64,000 nt of DNA from positions 1 to 64,000 of the forward strand of contig NZ_JSEP01000003.1 in the NCBI RefSeq assembly GCF_001624695.1. The letters run 5' to 3'. Below the pieces are notes generated by a model. It was not told the DNA's origin. It saw nothing but the letters and a program-made list of their open reading frames with translations, and made no database searches. Each line of letters starts with the position of its first letter. The stretch's first letter is position 1. Shown one piece after another: positions 27,988 to 36,339 of this stretch. The stretch is from Labrenzia sp. OB1 (GTDB lineage Bacteria > Pseudomonadota > Alphaproteobacteria > Rhizobiales > Stappiaceae). Made by a program: the position numbers and the translations under genes.

Positions 27988-28034
27988 ACAGCGACCTGAC
28001 CGCCTGGGAAGTAAGGCCCCGGCGTCGGTGGCGC

Positions 28035-28065
28035 TGTATATGAACCAAGCCGGGACGGATTGCAA
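28035..28065 (-). promoter_or_regulatory. Possible promoter of tRNA-Gly
   Basis: On the minus strand TTGCAA (28065-28060) and TATACA (28040-28035) are separated by 19 bp and lie about 50 bp before the tRNA 5' end. The spacer is longer than ideal, so confidence is low. Confidence 0.35.
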
Positions 28066-28324
28066 CACCGAATCTGCAGAATTTTTCTGCCCTCTCTTTT
28101 TGTGGATTTCCTGTGCCGCACTCCGCTGAAAAACCACGGAATTCAGCACTATAGTCTGCCAATTCGCCCTTGTGGCCTAATGCGGAAACGCGCTAGATCA
28201 GGCTGTTTTCATGCAACGCCATGAAAAACGCAAAACCTGTTCGATTTTCAGGGATTGAAGTTTGCCCGGAGCCGGGAGCTCGAGGAGGCAAGCTTCCGCC
28301 CTTACCAGGACCTGGGAAAACAGC

Positions 28325-28846
28325 ATGCCGGCAAGCCGCGAAGACCTGATGAACTTTTTCGGGGAACTCGATATCGATGTGACCACGGTCGATCACGACC
28401 CTGTCTTCACCGTGGCGGAATCCGGCGATCTGCATGAACGCATTCCCGGCGGGCACACCAAGAACCTGTTCGTAAAGGACAAGAAGGGCCGCCTGTTCCT
28501 GATCGTGGCGCTGCACGATGCGCAGATCGACCTCAAGAAGATCCACCAGATCATTGACGCCCGGGGGCGCGTGTCTTTCGGCAATGCGGATCTTCTCATG
28601 GAGGTGCTGGGCGTGGAACCGGGATCGGTGACACCTTTCTCGCTGATCAACGACCGGGATGCACAGCGGGTCACACCGGTATTCGACGCGGCAATGATGC
28701 AGCACAATGTTCTCAACTTTCATCCGCTCAGGAATAATGCGACCACATCCCTTCAGGCGGACGACCTGATGAAATTCGCCGATGCCTGCGGCCACTCCGT
28801 CCGCGTCCTCGCGGTCAGCGAAGAGGCGGCAGAGGCCGGGTTTTGA
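28325..28846 (+). CDS. YbaK/ProX-type prolyl-tRNA editing domain protein
   Basis: A 173-residue free-standing trans-editing protein (PrdX/ProX type) that removes alanine mischarged on tRNA-Pro. The family sequence is clear: VDHDPVFTVAES, GGHTKNLFVKDKKGRLFLIVAL, FGNADLLMEVLGVEPGSVTPF, NFHPLRNNATTS. The lysine and GxxxP-loop residues expected for the YbaK fold are present. Start at ATG 28325 after an AG-rich stretch; the frame is open further upstream but without good homology. Monocistronic. Confidence 0.92.
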   Translation: MPASREDLMNFFGELDIDVTTVDHDPVFTVAESGDLHERIPGGHTKNLFVKDKKGRLFLIVALHDAQIDLKKIHQIIDARGRVSFGNADLLMEVLGVEPGSVTPFSLINDRDAQRVTPVFDAAMMQHNVLNFHPLRNNATTSLQADDLMKFADACGHSVRVLAVSEEAAEAGF

Positions 28847-28973
28847 GGCCCGCACAGCGGGCGTTTGTAATTCGGGTGCATCGGCTCCATGTTATGAGCC
28901 AAATCGACCCTTTGGCGGTTACCACTTTCGGTCCGGGCGCGGCAGACACGGACCACAGAAACGAGGCGGACAG

Positions 28974-29975
28974 ATGAGCAACGGCAATTACACCATGGGC
29001 GGCCAGATAGGCGGCGGTTTCGGTGGCAGCATGGGTGGCGGCTACGGGGGACAGACGGGTGGACAGGGCGCGTCCGGAGGCGGCGGCGGCGGCGCTCCAG
29101 CGGGCGGCGATCTGGTTTTCGACGTCACCACCGAGACCTTCATGGCGGACGTCATGGAAGCCTCCCGCCATCAGGTCGTGCTGGTCGACTTCTGGGCGCC
29201 CTGGTGCGGCCCCTGCAAGCAGTTGACACCGATCATCGAGGCCGAGGTGAAGGCCGCCGGCGGCAGGGTCAAGCTCGCCAAGATGAATATCGACGAGCAT
29301 CCCGAGATTCCCGGTCAGATGGGCATCCAGTCGATTCCGGCGGTCGTCGCCTTCAAGGACGGCCAGCCGGTCGACGGTTTCATGGGTGCGCAGCAGGAAA
29401 GCCAGGTCAAGGCCTTCATCGAAAAGGTCGCCGGCCCGGCCCCCGTGAACGAGGCGGAGGTGCACCTGGAACAGGCGGAAGAACTGCTCGCCACCGGAGA
29501 CTTCGCCCAGGCCGCCCAGCACTTCGGGGCCGTCATGCAGATGGAGCCGGACAACACCAGGGCCATCGCGGGCCTCGCCCAGTGTTATCTGGCCGCCGGC
29601 GAGCCGGAGCGCGCCAAACAGGCCCTCGAGCTCGTGCCTGAGGAAAAACGTTCCGAGGAGGCCTATATCGCGGCAAAGACGGCGCTCGATCTGGCGGAAC
29701 AGGCGGCTTCTCTCGGCGATCTGGCCGACCTTCAGGACCGGATCGAAAAAGATCCGCTCGATCTTCAGGCCCGGTTCGACCTGGCGCTCGGGCTGAACGG
29801 CAAGGGCGACAAGAACGGCGCTGTCGATCAGCTTATCGAGATTGTCCGCCGCGACCGGGAATGGAAAGAGGACGGTGCCCGCACGCAGTTGCTGCAGTTC
29901 TTCGAAGCCTGGGGCTTCAAGGACCCGGCCAGCGCCTATGGCCGCCGCAAGCTTTCGGCGGTGCTGTTTTCTTGA
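28974..29975 (+). CDS. Thioredoxin-TPR protein (YbbN/CnoX-like) with Gly-rich N-terminus
   Basis: A 333-residue cytoplasmic protein. Residues 1-45 are an unusual glycine-rich segment (MGGQIGGGFGGSMGGGYGG...). A thioredoxin domain follows (about 46-155) with an intact WCGPC active site at 77-81, then helical TPR-like repeats (about 160-330; LEQAEELLATGDFAQAAQHF, ARFDLALGLNGKGD). In E. coli the relative CnoX lacks the second active-site Cys; alphaproteobacterial forms often keep it. It acts as a redox-active holdase transferring clients to DnaK/GroEL. The start at ATG 28974 has an AGGCGGA upstream. Followed by the Lon-domain and Trm112-like genes. Confidence 0.9.
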   Translation: MSNGNYTMGGQIGGGFGGSMGGGYGGQTGGQGASGGGGGGAPAGGDLVFDVTTETFMADVMEASRHQVVLVDFWAPWCGPCKQLTPIIEAEVKAAGGRVKLAKMNIDEHPEIPGQMGIQSIPAVVAFKDGQPVDGFMGAQQESQVKAFIEKVAGPAPVNEAEVHLEQAEELLATGDFAQAAQHFGAVMQMEPDNTRAIAGLAQCYLAAGEPERAKQALELVPEEKRSEEAYIAAKTALDLAEQAASLGDLADLQDRIEKDPLDLQARFDLALGLNGKGDKNGAVDQLIEIVRRDREWKEDGARTQLLQFFEAWGFKDPASAYGRRKLSAVLFS

Positions 29976-30075
29976 CGATTGCCGATCGAGCCACACATTA
30001 GGTCATGGACAGCCTGACACATCCAGGGATGCGCAGGCGCCGGATCCTCATGAAGACAACAGGAAAGGCGGGGAA

Positions 30076-30753
30076 ATGCAGGCGGGAAATGCCATTTACG
30101 AAACGATCGCGGATCTGCCGCCGATCCTGCCCGTATTTCCCCTGCCCGGTGCCCTGCTGCTCCCCAGAACCCAGTTGCCGCTGAACATCTTCGAACAGCG
30201 CTATATCGACATGGTCGATGCGGCCCTGGGAGGCAACAGGCTGATCGGTGTGGTCCAGCCGTCTCCGGACAGCAATGCCGACGACCAGGACAACCCGGTG
30301 CTGGCAAGCGTCGGCTGCGTCGGCCGCCTGACCAGCTTTCAGGAGACCGGCGACGGGCGATATCTGATCACCCTTCAGGGCGTCACCCGCTTCGCCCTCG
30401 GCAGAGAGAAGAGTTCCTATTCCGGGTTCCGTCAGGTGGAATGCGACTTCGCGCCCTTCGCTCATGATCTCAAATGCGGCGAAGGCGAGGAAGACGTCGA
30501 CCGGCATGGCCTTTTGAAGACCCTGCGCGACTATCTCGACGCCAACAATCTGGAAGCCGACTGGCGCAGCGTTTCGGAAGCCGAAACGGAAGTCCTGGTG
30601 AACGCGCTTTGTATGATGTGCCCTTATGGCCCGCAGGAAAAGCAGGCGCTGCTGGAAGCCCGCGACCTGAAGACCCGCGCCGAAACTCTTATCGCCATCA
30701 CCGAGATGGACCTCGCCAAGTCCCAGAACGACGGCGGATCCACATTGCAGTAG
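30076..30753 (+). CDS. Lon N-terminal (substrate-binding) domain protein
   Basis: A 225-residue stand-alone LON_substr_bdg protein lacking ATPase and protease domains. Recognisable segments: [64 protein letters not shown]. Start at ATG 30076 with a GGCGGGG upstream; the frame is open further 5' but overlaps the previous gene. It lies 100 bp after the thioredoxin gene and 77 bp before the Trm112-like gene; this trio is common in alphaproteobacteria, suggesting a shared proteostasis role, but the function of the isolated domain is unknown. Confidence 0.92.
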   Translation: MQAGNAIYETIADLPPILPVFPLPGALLLPRTQLPLNIFEQRYIDMVDAALGGNRLIGVVQPSPDSNADDQDNPVLASVGCVGRLTSFQETGDGRYLITLQGVTRFALGREKSSYSGFRQVECDFAPFAHDLKCGEGEEDVDRHGLLKTLRDYLDANNLEADWRSVSEAETEVLVNALCMMCPYGPQEKQALLEARDLKTRAETLIAITEMDLAKSQNDGGSTLQ

Positions 30754-30830
30754 ACCTCCCGACTTTGCCGGGATGCGATACTGCGGGCGGGCAGGGCGAA
30801 GCAAGCACGTACGACAGAAAGACCAATCTC

Positions 30831-31022
30831 ATGACAGAACCCGCGGAACGCCCCGTCGACCGGAAGCTTCTTGAACTCCTCGTCTGCCCCCTCACCAAGT
30901 CGACGCTGGAATATGACGCGCAGAAGCAGGAACTGGTTTCCCGCTCGGCCAGGCTTGCCTATCCGATCCGCAACGGCATCCCCATCATGCTGCCGGACGA
31001 AGCCCGCAAACTGGAAGATTAG
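30831..31022 (+). CDS. Trm112-like (UPF0434) small protein
   Basis: A 63-residue protein beginning [20 protein letters not shown]. It has the YcaR/Trm112 pattern [14 protein letters not shown]...[25 protein letters not shown]. Bacterial homologues often have CP-x-C pairs for zinc; here only one Cys (CP) remains, so zinc binding is doubtful. Yeast Trm112 activates methyltransferases; bacterial partners are mostly unknown. Last gene of the thioredoxin - Lon-domain - Trm112 unit. Confidence 0.9.
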   Translation: MTEPAERPVDRKLLELLVCPLTKSTLEYDAQKQELVSRSARLAYPIRNGIPIMLPDEARKLED

Positions 31023-31272
31023 GCCGCGGACGAGAAGTGCTTGGGTTTCAGCTTTCTGATCAAGGCCTGCCATGCCCGCGTCATCGGCTCTGTTGAACGC
31101 GGTACAGACTTGAAAGCCTCAAATTCCTCGAAATCATTGCGGACCGGAAAAGAAACGTTCTTCGAATGCGCGAGGCGGGCCGGGCGGTTCTTGCCGTGTC
31201 ATACAAGACGATCCGCAACGATAGCTGCATCGCCCCTGAGCTGGAATGACCGATAAATGGTTGTAAACAAAC
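31023..31272. other. Region after the Trm112-like gene, no gene seen
   Basis: About 250 bp between the Trm112-like stop and a bidirectional terminator. Short open frames exist on both strands, but none has a convincing start or recognisable sequence. Confidence 0.4.
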
Positions 31273-31304
31273 ACAAAGCCCGGACCAGATAGCCCGGGCT
31301 TTGT
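31273..31304. terminator. Bidirectional terminator between Trm112-like and YggT genes
   Basis: ACAAAGCCCGG and CCGGGCTTTGT form an 11-bp perfect stem around a 10-nt loop. Because the stem begins with A/T-rich ends (ACAAA/TTTGT), it yields a U-rich 3' side in both directions and can serve the convergent genes. Confidence 0.8.
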
Positions 31305-31326
31305 TCATGCGATTACTGTCAGGCGA

Positions 31327-31623
31327 TCAATATCCGGCGAACATCGGCATCAGATTGATGATGATGATCTGGCGGAGGAAAATGATGAGCAACAGCAGGA
31401 TCACCGGGGAGATATCGACTCCGCCCAGATCCGGCAGAAACCGGCGGATGGGACGAAAGGCGGGCTCCGTCAGATTGTAGAGAACACGGCCGATCGCGTT
31501 GATGACCTGATTGTTCGAATTGACGATATTGAAGGCAAAGAGCCACGAGAAGATCGCAGAGGCAATGATCACGTATGTGTAGAGTTCAAGTGCGATAAGA
31601 ATGACGTTGAAAAGGGCTGTCAT
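31327..31623 (-). CDS. YggT-family membrane protein
   Basis: A 98-residue protein with two hydrophobic helices ([22 protein letters not shown] and [15 protein letters not shown]) joined by the hallmark [26 protein letters not shown]. Family members are implicated in osmotic tolerance and, in other bacteria, in division-site or photosystem assembly; no specific function can be read here. Monocistronic. Confidence 0.93.
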   Translation of the reverse strand: MTALFNVILIALELYTYVIIASAIFSWLFAFNIVNSNNQVINAIGRVLYNLTEPAFRPIRRFLPDLGGVDISPVILLLLIIFLRQIIIINLMPMFAGY

Positions 31624-31853
31624 GGTCTTGTCCGTTGCCGTTCAGGATCTGTCTTGGTCCTCATGTAGCTGCAAGAGGGAAAAGCTGCAAGGCGCGGCAT
31701 CTTCTAACGCGGATTTGTTTGCCCGCCTGCCTCGCTGAAAGGGTGTCCAGATGCCCAAATGCAACAGTTTCGCACAACCTCGATTCCTTAGGCTTTCCAT
31801 AACCTTTACTCGTGCTATTGTCCCACCAACGGATTCCAATGGATGTGATCATA

Positions 31854-32654
31854 ATGATGAAGCTGTTGTCGCGCGCTGCACTGGCCCTTTCCCTGAGCGC
31901 CATGTCTGGCGCAGCTTTGGCCGAAAGCGGCCAGATTTCCGCAAAGGACGCAAACAAGCAGTTTGTGATCGATCTCGGTGTCGGTGCGATGGTTAAACCG
32001 CGTTACGAAGCTTCGGACAGCTATCTGATCTATCCTTTCCCGATTATCTCCATCGGTCGCTTTTACGTTCCCGGTCTTGGCCAGGTAAACGACGGACAGC
32101 GCAGAACCGGACCTTTCGTGTATCCGGCCTTCAACTACATCGGCGAACGCAAAGCCAGCGACAGTGCGGATCTGCGCGGCACCAAAACCGTTGACTGGGC
32201 GCTTGAGCTCGGGCTTGGCGGCGGGTATCGCACCGAGCACTTCCGTGGCTTCGCGGAATTGCGTCAGGGGATCAACGGACACCACGGTCAGGTTGGACAG
32301 CTCGGCCTCGACGGGATCATCTATCCGCATGAAAAATGGGAAGTCAGCTTCGGCCCGCGCGCCGATTTTGCGTCCGAGGACTACATGGACACCTATTTCG
32401 GTGTCAGCGCCTCTGAAGCCGCCAACAGCGGCGGACGCCTGAAGGCCTACAACCCCGGCGCCGGCTTCAAGAGCGTCGGCGTGTCGGCCCGCGCCAGCTA
32501 CGACTGGAACGACGACGTCCGTCTCCACCTTCAAGGTGGCTACGACCGTCTGATCGGCGATGCCGCCGACAGCCCGATTGCCGAAGGCGGCAGCGAGAAC
32601 CAGTTCAGTGTCGGCGTCGGTGTGAGCTACCGCTTCGCGTTCGACCTGTTCTAA
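31854..32654 (+). CDS. MipA/OmpV-family outer membrane protein
   Basis: A 266-residue outer-membrane beta-barrel with a signal peptide (MMKLLSRAALALSLSAMSGAALAES). Several Met codons near the 5' end (31839, 31854, 31857) are in frame; 31854 gives the cleanest signal peptide. Barrel strands with the family's features: VGAMVKPRYEASDSYLIYPFPIISI, GPFVYPAFNYIGER, ELGLGGGYRTEHFRGFAELRQGI and the C-terminal FSVGVGVSYRFAFDLF ending in Phe, the usual outer-membrane assembly signal. MipA-type proteins scaffold murein enzymes or take part in osmoadaptation; role here not known. Confidence 0.9.
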   Translation: MMKLLSRAALALSLSAMSGAALAESGQISAKDANKQFVIDLGVGAMVKPRYEASDSYLIYPFPIISIGRFYVPGLGQVNDGQRRTGPFVYPAFNYIGERKASDSADLRGTKTVDWALELGLGGGYRTEHFRGFAELRQGINGHHGQVGQLGLDGIIYPHEKWEVSFGPRADFASEDYMDTYFGVSASEAANSGGRLKAYNPGAGFKSVGVSARASYDWNDDVRLHLQGGYDRLIGDAADSPIAEGGSENQFSVGVGVSYRFAFDLF

Positions 32655-32966
32655 AGCGTGTCGCGTTTAGACGGATTCAACTATTCCGGAGAACACCCGA
32701 GGCAGCGTTTGCATTGCAAATGCGTTCGGGTTGTTCCCTGAATTCAATTCAGCGCGACAGGCACTTAGAAACACAGCGCTGTTCTGACAACCTCCGGGCC
32801 AAGGTCAATTGGATCCGGCCGGCGAAAGCGTGTGACACCCTCTCAAACGTAAATACGCCTTGCACGCCCATCCTCTAGCGGAGGGGATCGGGAAGGTTTT
32901 GTCAGCACCCTCCGACCGCAGCTATGGCGGCTGTAAGACACCTGGAATCAAGCTGGCCCGCGGGTG
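32655..32966. other. Intergenic region with an imperfect palindromic repeat
   Basis: It begins with GCGTGTCGCGTTTAGACG-GATTCAA and about 70 bp later has GAATTCAATTCAGCGCGACAGGC, which pair imperfectly (TGTCGCG with CGCGACA). Similar GTGTCGCGTTT...GATTCA elements are, as I recall, dispersed intergenic palindromes in Hyphomicrobiales. TTTGCATTGCAAA (32708-32720) inside it is a near-perfect small dyad. No gene is visible. Confidence 0.4.
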
Positions 32967-33812
32967 TCAGTAAGCGCAATCAATCAGCGTTATGCCGCTT
33001 GGAAGCTTGGTGGCGGCATCTCCGCAGGCACCCAGAATCCGGCTTGGGTTCAGGTTTCTGGCGCCAGTCAGATCGGCACCCGGCAGACGCGTCCGGCGCA
33101 ACAGCGCCCCTTCAAAATCGACACCGGTCAGATTGGCGCCGCTCAGATCGGAACTGACCAGCCGGACATTGGTTAAATCCGCACCGGAAAAATCCGCGCC
33201 CCGCGCGTTGATACGGTCGAGCTTTGCATGGCGGAGACGCGCATTCTGGAAATTGGCGCCTGTGAGTTCCACCCGTTCCAGATTGACCCCGTCCAGTTTC
33301 GCTTCCTTGAAGGTCGCCCCATTCGCGACGGAGCGGATGAGCGTGACGTTCCTGAGGTCCGCCCCGTCAAAATTTGCGCCGCTGAGAATGCTGGAGTTCA
33401 TGTCCGCATCTCTCAGATCCACGTCCTGAAGATTGGCGTTTGTCAGATTGGCCTTTTCCAGATCGACTGATCTCATGCTGGCACCAGAGAAATTGGCGCC
33501 GGAAAAATCCGCCCGTTCGGCTTCCGTACGGCGAAGATCCGTTTCGCGGAAGTCTGCACCCGGAAGCACGGCCTCCTTCAGGTCGACCTCGCGCAAATTC
33601 GCCCTGTAGAAGTTTGCGTTCGTCACCGTCAGCGCCCGGAGCTCCGCCAGTTCCAGGTCGCAACGGGGACAGCCGCCGTTGTCGGTGATCTCCGCGATGC
33701 GTGCCACGTCACTCGCCGCCATGGCCTCCACTGCAACGGCGCCTCCCGAACCGGCCATCACCGTCAGTGCACCAAGGCAACCTGTCAGAAACCGGGTCAT
33801 CCTGTCGCTCAT
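32967..33812 (-). CDS. Secreted pentapeptide-repeat protein
   Basis: A 281-residue protein with a signal peptide (cleavage near AVAVEAMA, residues 25-32), a CPRC pair in NGGCPRCDLELAEL, then about 35 tandem pentapeptides of the A(D/N)LXX type (ANFYRANLREVDLKEAVLPG through GANLTGVDFEGALL), forming a right-handed quadrilateral beta-helix, and a short C-terminal cap with two Cys. The signal peptide places it in the periplasm, so it is unlikely to be a gyrase-protecting Qnr-like protein. Function unknown. Confidence 0.9.
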   Translation of the reverse strand: MSDRMTRFLTGCLGALTVMAGSGGAVAVEAMAASDVARIAEITDNGGCPRCDLELAELRALTVTNANFYRANLREVDLKEAVLPGADFRETDLRRTEAERADFSGANFSGASMRSVDLEKANLTNANLQDVDLRDADMNSSILSGANFDGADLRNVTLIRSVANGATFKEAKLDGVNLERVELTGANFQNARLRHAKLDRINARGADFSGADLTNVRLVSSDLSGANLTGVDFEGALLRRTRLPGADLTGARNLNPSRILGACGDAATKLPSGITLIDCAY

Positions 33813-34362
33813 CGCAAATCCCTTTTCCCGTAAGCCAAAAAAATCGGTCTGCAGTCGTTCGGCCGGGCGCCGAAAGCAGAATATCGACCGGTCGTAAACT
33901 GTCAGAGCGTCCTGTCCGCATTCGAATGAACACAGGCTGCTCTAGAAATAGGTCGCCAAGACGGCAATTTAAGAACAGTTACCACCCCAAAAATCGAATT
34001 TATATGAAAAAGACATAAGGTCTGCGGCAGCAACTATGGAACATGCCCAACGACGATGAGCGGCTCCCGCCGGATCCTTGTGGGAAGGAAGAAGCAGGCG
34101 GGGTCGCATTTGCCCGCTTCTTCCGTCCACTTTTCGCTGACGACGCACTACCTGACAATCAGCGTGCCATTTCCAACGCAAAAGCCTTGCCAAGCTGATT
34201 TCCCGGCCAAACGCCCAGATCTGGCCGCGTCTGAAACACAACACACAAGATGCTGATTCCGTTCAGGAAGTCTTCACCGTCCCTGCATTGCAATTTGCAA
34301 TGCCACTTGCAAACTTGGCTAAGAGAGGGTTAACGCCGCACTGTCCCCCCGCCCCTGTCAAA
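33813..34362. other. 550-bp intergenic region, no gene seen
   Basis: It contains the promoter region of the leftward pentapeptide gene and an AT-rich stretch near 33970-34020. An imperfect hairpin, GAAGAAGC/GCTTCTTC (about 34087-34124), lacks a T-run. GCATTGCAA-T-TTGCAATGC (34285-34303) is a perfect 9-bp dyad. No ORF has a convincing start or family. Confidence 0.4.
34285..34303. repeat. Perfect 9-bp inverted repeat with TTGCAA core
   Basis: GCATTGCAA (34285-34293), one T, TTGCAATGC (34295-34303). It lies 60 bp beyond the stop of the patatin gene. No T-run follows, so it is more like a DNA-binding dyad than a terminator. Related TGCATTGCA/GCAACATTGCAAT sites occur at 32708-32720 and 36270-36283 (upstream of the 3-hydroxybutyrate dehydrogenase gene). 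Confidence 0.45.
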
Positions 34363-35376
34363 TCAGGAAAACTCGCTTCGCAGATCGATCGTCGAGCGTT
34401 TGCCGATATCGTCGTAATGACGGTCAAGCCACTCCCGGGCGGTCTTGCGGCCGATGTCGCGCAACTCGGTCAGAAACGCCCATTCGGCATTCAGTTTCGA
34501 TGAGGCCTGCAGCGGTTTCAGTTCCGTGGCGGTAATCCGGTGCATATGCACCTTCATGTAGTCTTCCCGCGACAGTTTCTCCTCCTCGATCAGCCGGGAG
34601 ACAAAGTCGATGGCCCTGAGTTCCCGCAACAGCGTCGAATTGAAGCTGATCTCGTTGACGCGATTGAGAATTTCCCGCGCGCTCTTCGGCACTTCCCGCC
34701 GCTCCAGGGGATTGATCTGGATGAGCACCACATCCGGCGTTCTGGTCTCGTAGAACAGCGGATAGAGCGGCGGATTGCCCATGTAACCGCCATCCCAATA
34801 TGGTTCCCCGTCAATTTCCACCGCCTGATAAAGATGCGGCAGGCAGGCCGACGCCATCACCGCATCCAGGGTCACTTCCTTGTGGGTGAAGATCCTGATC
34901 TTCCCCGTGAAGACATTGGTTGCTGAAATGAAGAGCTTCACCGCGTCGCAGGATTGCACCTTGTCGAAGTTCACGGCCTTCGCCACCACGTCGCGCAGGG
35001 GATTGACGTTGAATGGGTTGAGTTCATAGGGAGAGGCAAACCGCGACATCACGTCGAAATAAAGGTAGCTCGGAGAAAAATCGAGGCTCCACTGGCCGAG
35101 GAGCACATCCAGGGGGGAGCGCTGGATCGGACTGAAGTGAGCATGGCTGCTGACCTCGCGCCAGAATTTTTCCAGGCTTTCCCGCGCGCCTGCCTCGCCG
35201 CCTTCCTCCATGCCGCTGACCAGAACAACCGCATTCATCGCGCCTGCGGACGTTCCGGTAATCGCATCTATGACAAAGCGGTTATCTTCCAGAAACCAGT
35301 CCAGAACACCCCAGGTAAACGCGCCATGCGCACCACCGCCCTGCAGGGCGAGGTTTATCTTCTTCGGTGCGCTCAC
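34363..35376 (-). CDS. Patatin-like phospholipase family protein
   Basis: A 337-residue serine hydrolase with the patatin dyad: glycine-rich oxyanion loop LQGGGAHGAF (11-20), nucleophile S43 in GTSAG (41-45) and D195 in WDGGYMGNPP. No signal peptide. It is 49 bp downstream of the 3-hydroxybutyrate dehydrogenase gene on the same strand. This pairing, common in alphaproteobacteria, suggests a role in polyhydroxybutyrate granule or membrane lipid turnover; a PHB-depolymerase role is inference. Confidence 0.92.
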   Translation of the reverse strand: MSAPKKINLALQGGGAHGAFTWGVLDWFLEDNRFVIDAITGTSAGAMNAVVLVSGMEEGGEAGARESLEKFWREVSSHAHFSPIQRSPLDVLLGQWSLDFSPSYLYFDVMSRFASPYELNPFNVNPLRDVVAKAVNFDKVQSCDAVKLFISATNVFTGKIRIFTHKEVTLDAVMASACLPHLYQAVEIDGEPYWDGGYMGNPPLYPLFYETRTPDVVLIQINPLERREVPKSAREILNRVNEISFNSTLLRELRAIDFVSRLIEEEKLSREDYMKVHMHRITATELKPLQASSKLNAEWAFLTELRDIGRKTAREWLDRHYDDIGKRSTIDLRSEFS

Positions 35377-35425
35377 GGCGGCCCTCCTTCGGCATTTTCA
35401 CGAGGACCTGGAACCCCAGTGCCCT

Positions 35426-36208
35426 TTACTGTGCCGTCCATCCGCCATCCATCGGCAGCACGGAGCCGGTGATCGAAGAGGCTGTGTCGGAACACAGGAA
35501 CACCGCGTATCCTGCAACCTGTTCGATGGTCACGAACTGCTTGGTCGGCTGGGCGGCCAGCATTACGTCTTTCTTGACCTCTTCCTCGGTCATGTTGCGC
35601 GCCTTCATCGTGTCGGGGATCTGCGCTTCCACCAACGGCGTCCAGACGTAACCGGGGCAGATGGCATTCACTGTAATGCCCTGCTGGGCCACTTCCAGCG
35701 CGACCGTTTTCGTCAGGCCGGCGATGCCGTGTTTGGCGGCGACATAAGCGGATTTGAACGGCGAGGCGACGAGAGCATGCGCAGACGCGGTGTTGATGAC
35801 CCGGCCCCACCCCCTCTTTTTCATACCCGGGAGGGCTGCCCGGATGCCGTGAAAAGCGGACGTCAGGTTGATCGCGATGATCGCGTCCCACTTTTCGACC
35901 GGAAACTCGTCCACCGGCGAGACGAACTGGATGCCCGCATTGTTGACCAGAATATCCACCGACCCGAATTCCTTTTCCGCGTCGGCAATCATGGCGGCGA
36001 TCTCGTCACCCTTCAGCATGTTGGCGGGAGAATACACGCAGCGAACACCGAAATCGGCCTCGATGGCAGCGCGTGTCCGTTCGATTTCCGCCGCATCGCC
36101 AAGACCGTTGATGACGACATTGGCCCCTTTTTCCGCAAAAGCGCGGGCGCAGCCAAGGCCGATCCCCGAAGTGGAACCGGTTACAACGGCGGTTTTATTG
36201 GAAAGCAT
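35426..36208 (-). CDS. bdhA: D-3-hydroxybutyrate dehydrogenase
   Basis: A 260-residue short-chain dehydrogenase oxidising D-3-hydroxybutyrate to acetoacetate with NAD+, the exit step of polyhydroxybutyrate use. Cofactor motif TGSTSGIG (10-17), NNAG (89-92) and catalytic S142, Y155, K159 are present; the sequence ASAHALVASPFKSAYVAAKHG and the C-terminal SSITGSVLPMDGGWTAQ are characteristic of BdhA rather than of generic SDRs. Start at ATG 36208 after GGGAG. Probably co-transcribed with the patatin gene. Confidence 0.94.
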   Translation of the reverse strand: MLSNKTAVVTGSTSGIGLGCARAFAEKGANVVINGLGDAAEIERTRAAIEADFGVRCVYSPANMLKGDEIAAMIADAEKEFGSVDILVNNAGIQFVSPVDEFPVEKWDAIIAINLTSAFHGIRAALPGMKKRGWGRVINTASAHALVASPFKSAYVAAKHGIAGLTKTVALEVAQQGITVNAICPGYVWTPLVEAQIPDTMKARNMTEEEVKKDVMLAAQPTKQFVTIEQVAGYAVFLCSDTASSITGSVLPMDGGWTAQ

Positions 36209-36339
36209 GATGGAACTCCCGAGAACTGAAATTTTTCCAATGCATCATTCCACCAGTTGGTGCCGCACCGCAACATTGCAATGACAAAAATGATCGGCGG
36301 ACAATTCCAGACCGTTCCGCTCCGGTATGGACCGGTTTT

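Noticed and set aside
34087-34124. GAAGAAGC/GCTTCTTC hairpin as a terminator
   Set aside because: The stem is imperfect, no T-run follows on either strand, and no gene ends nearby.
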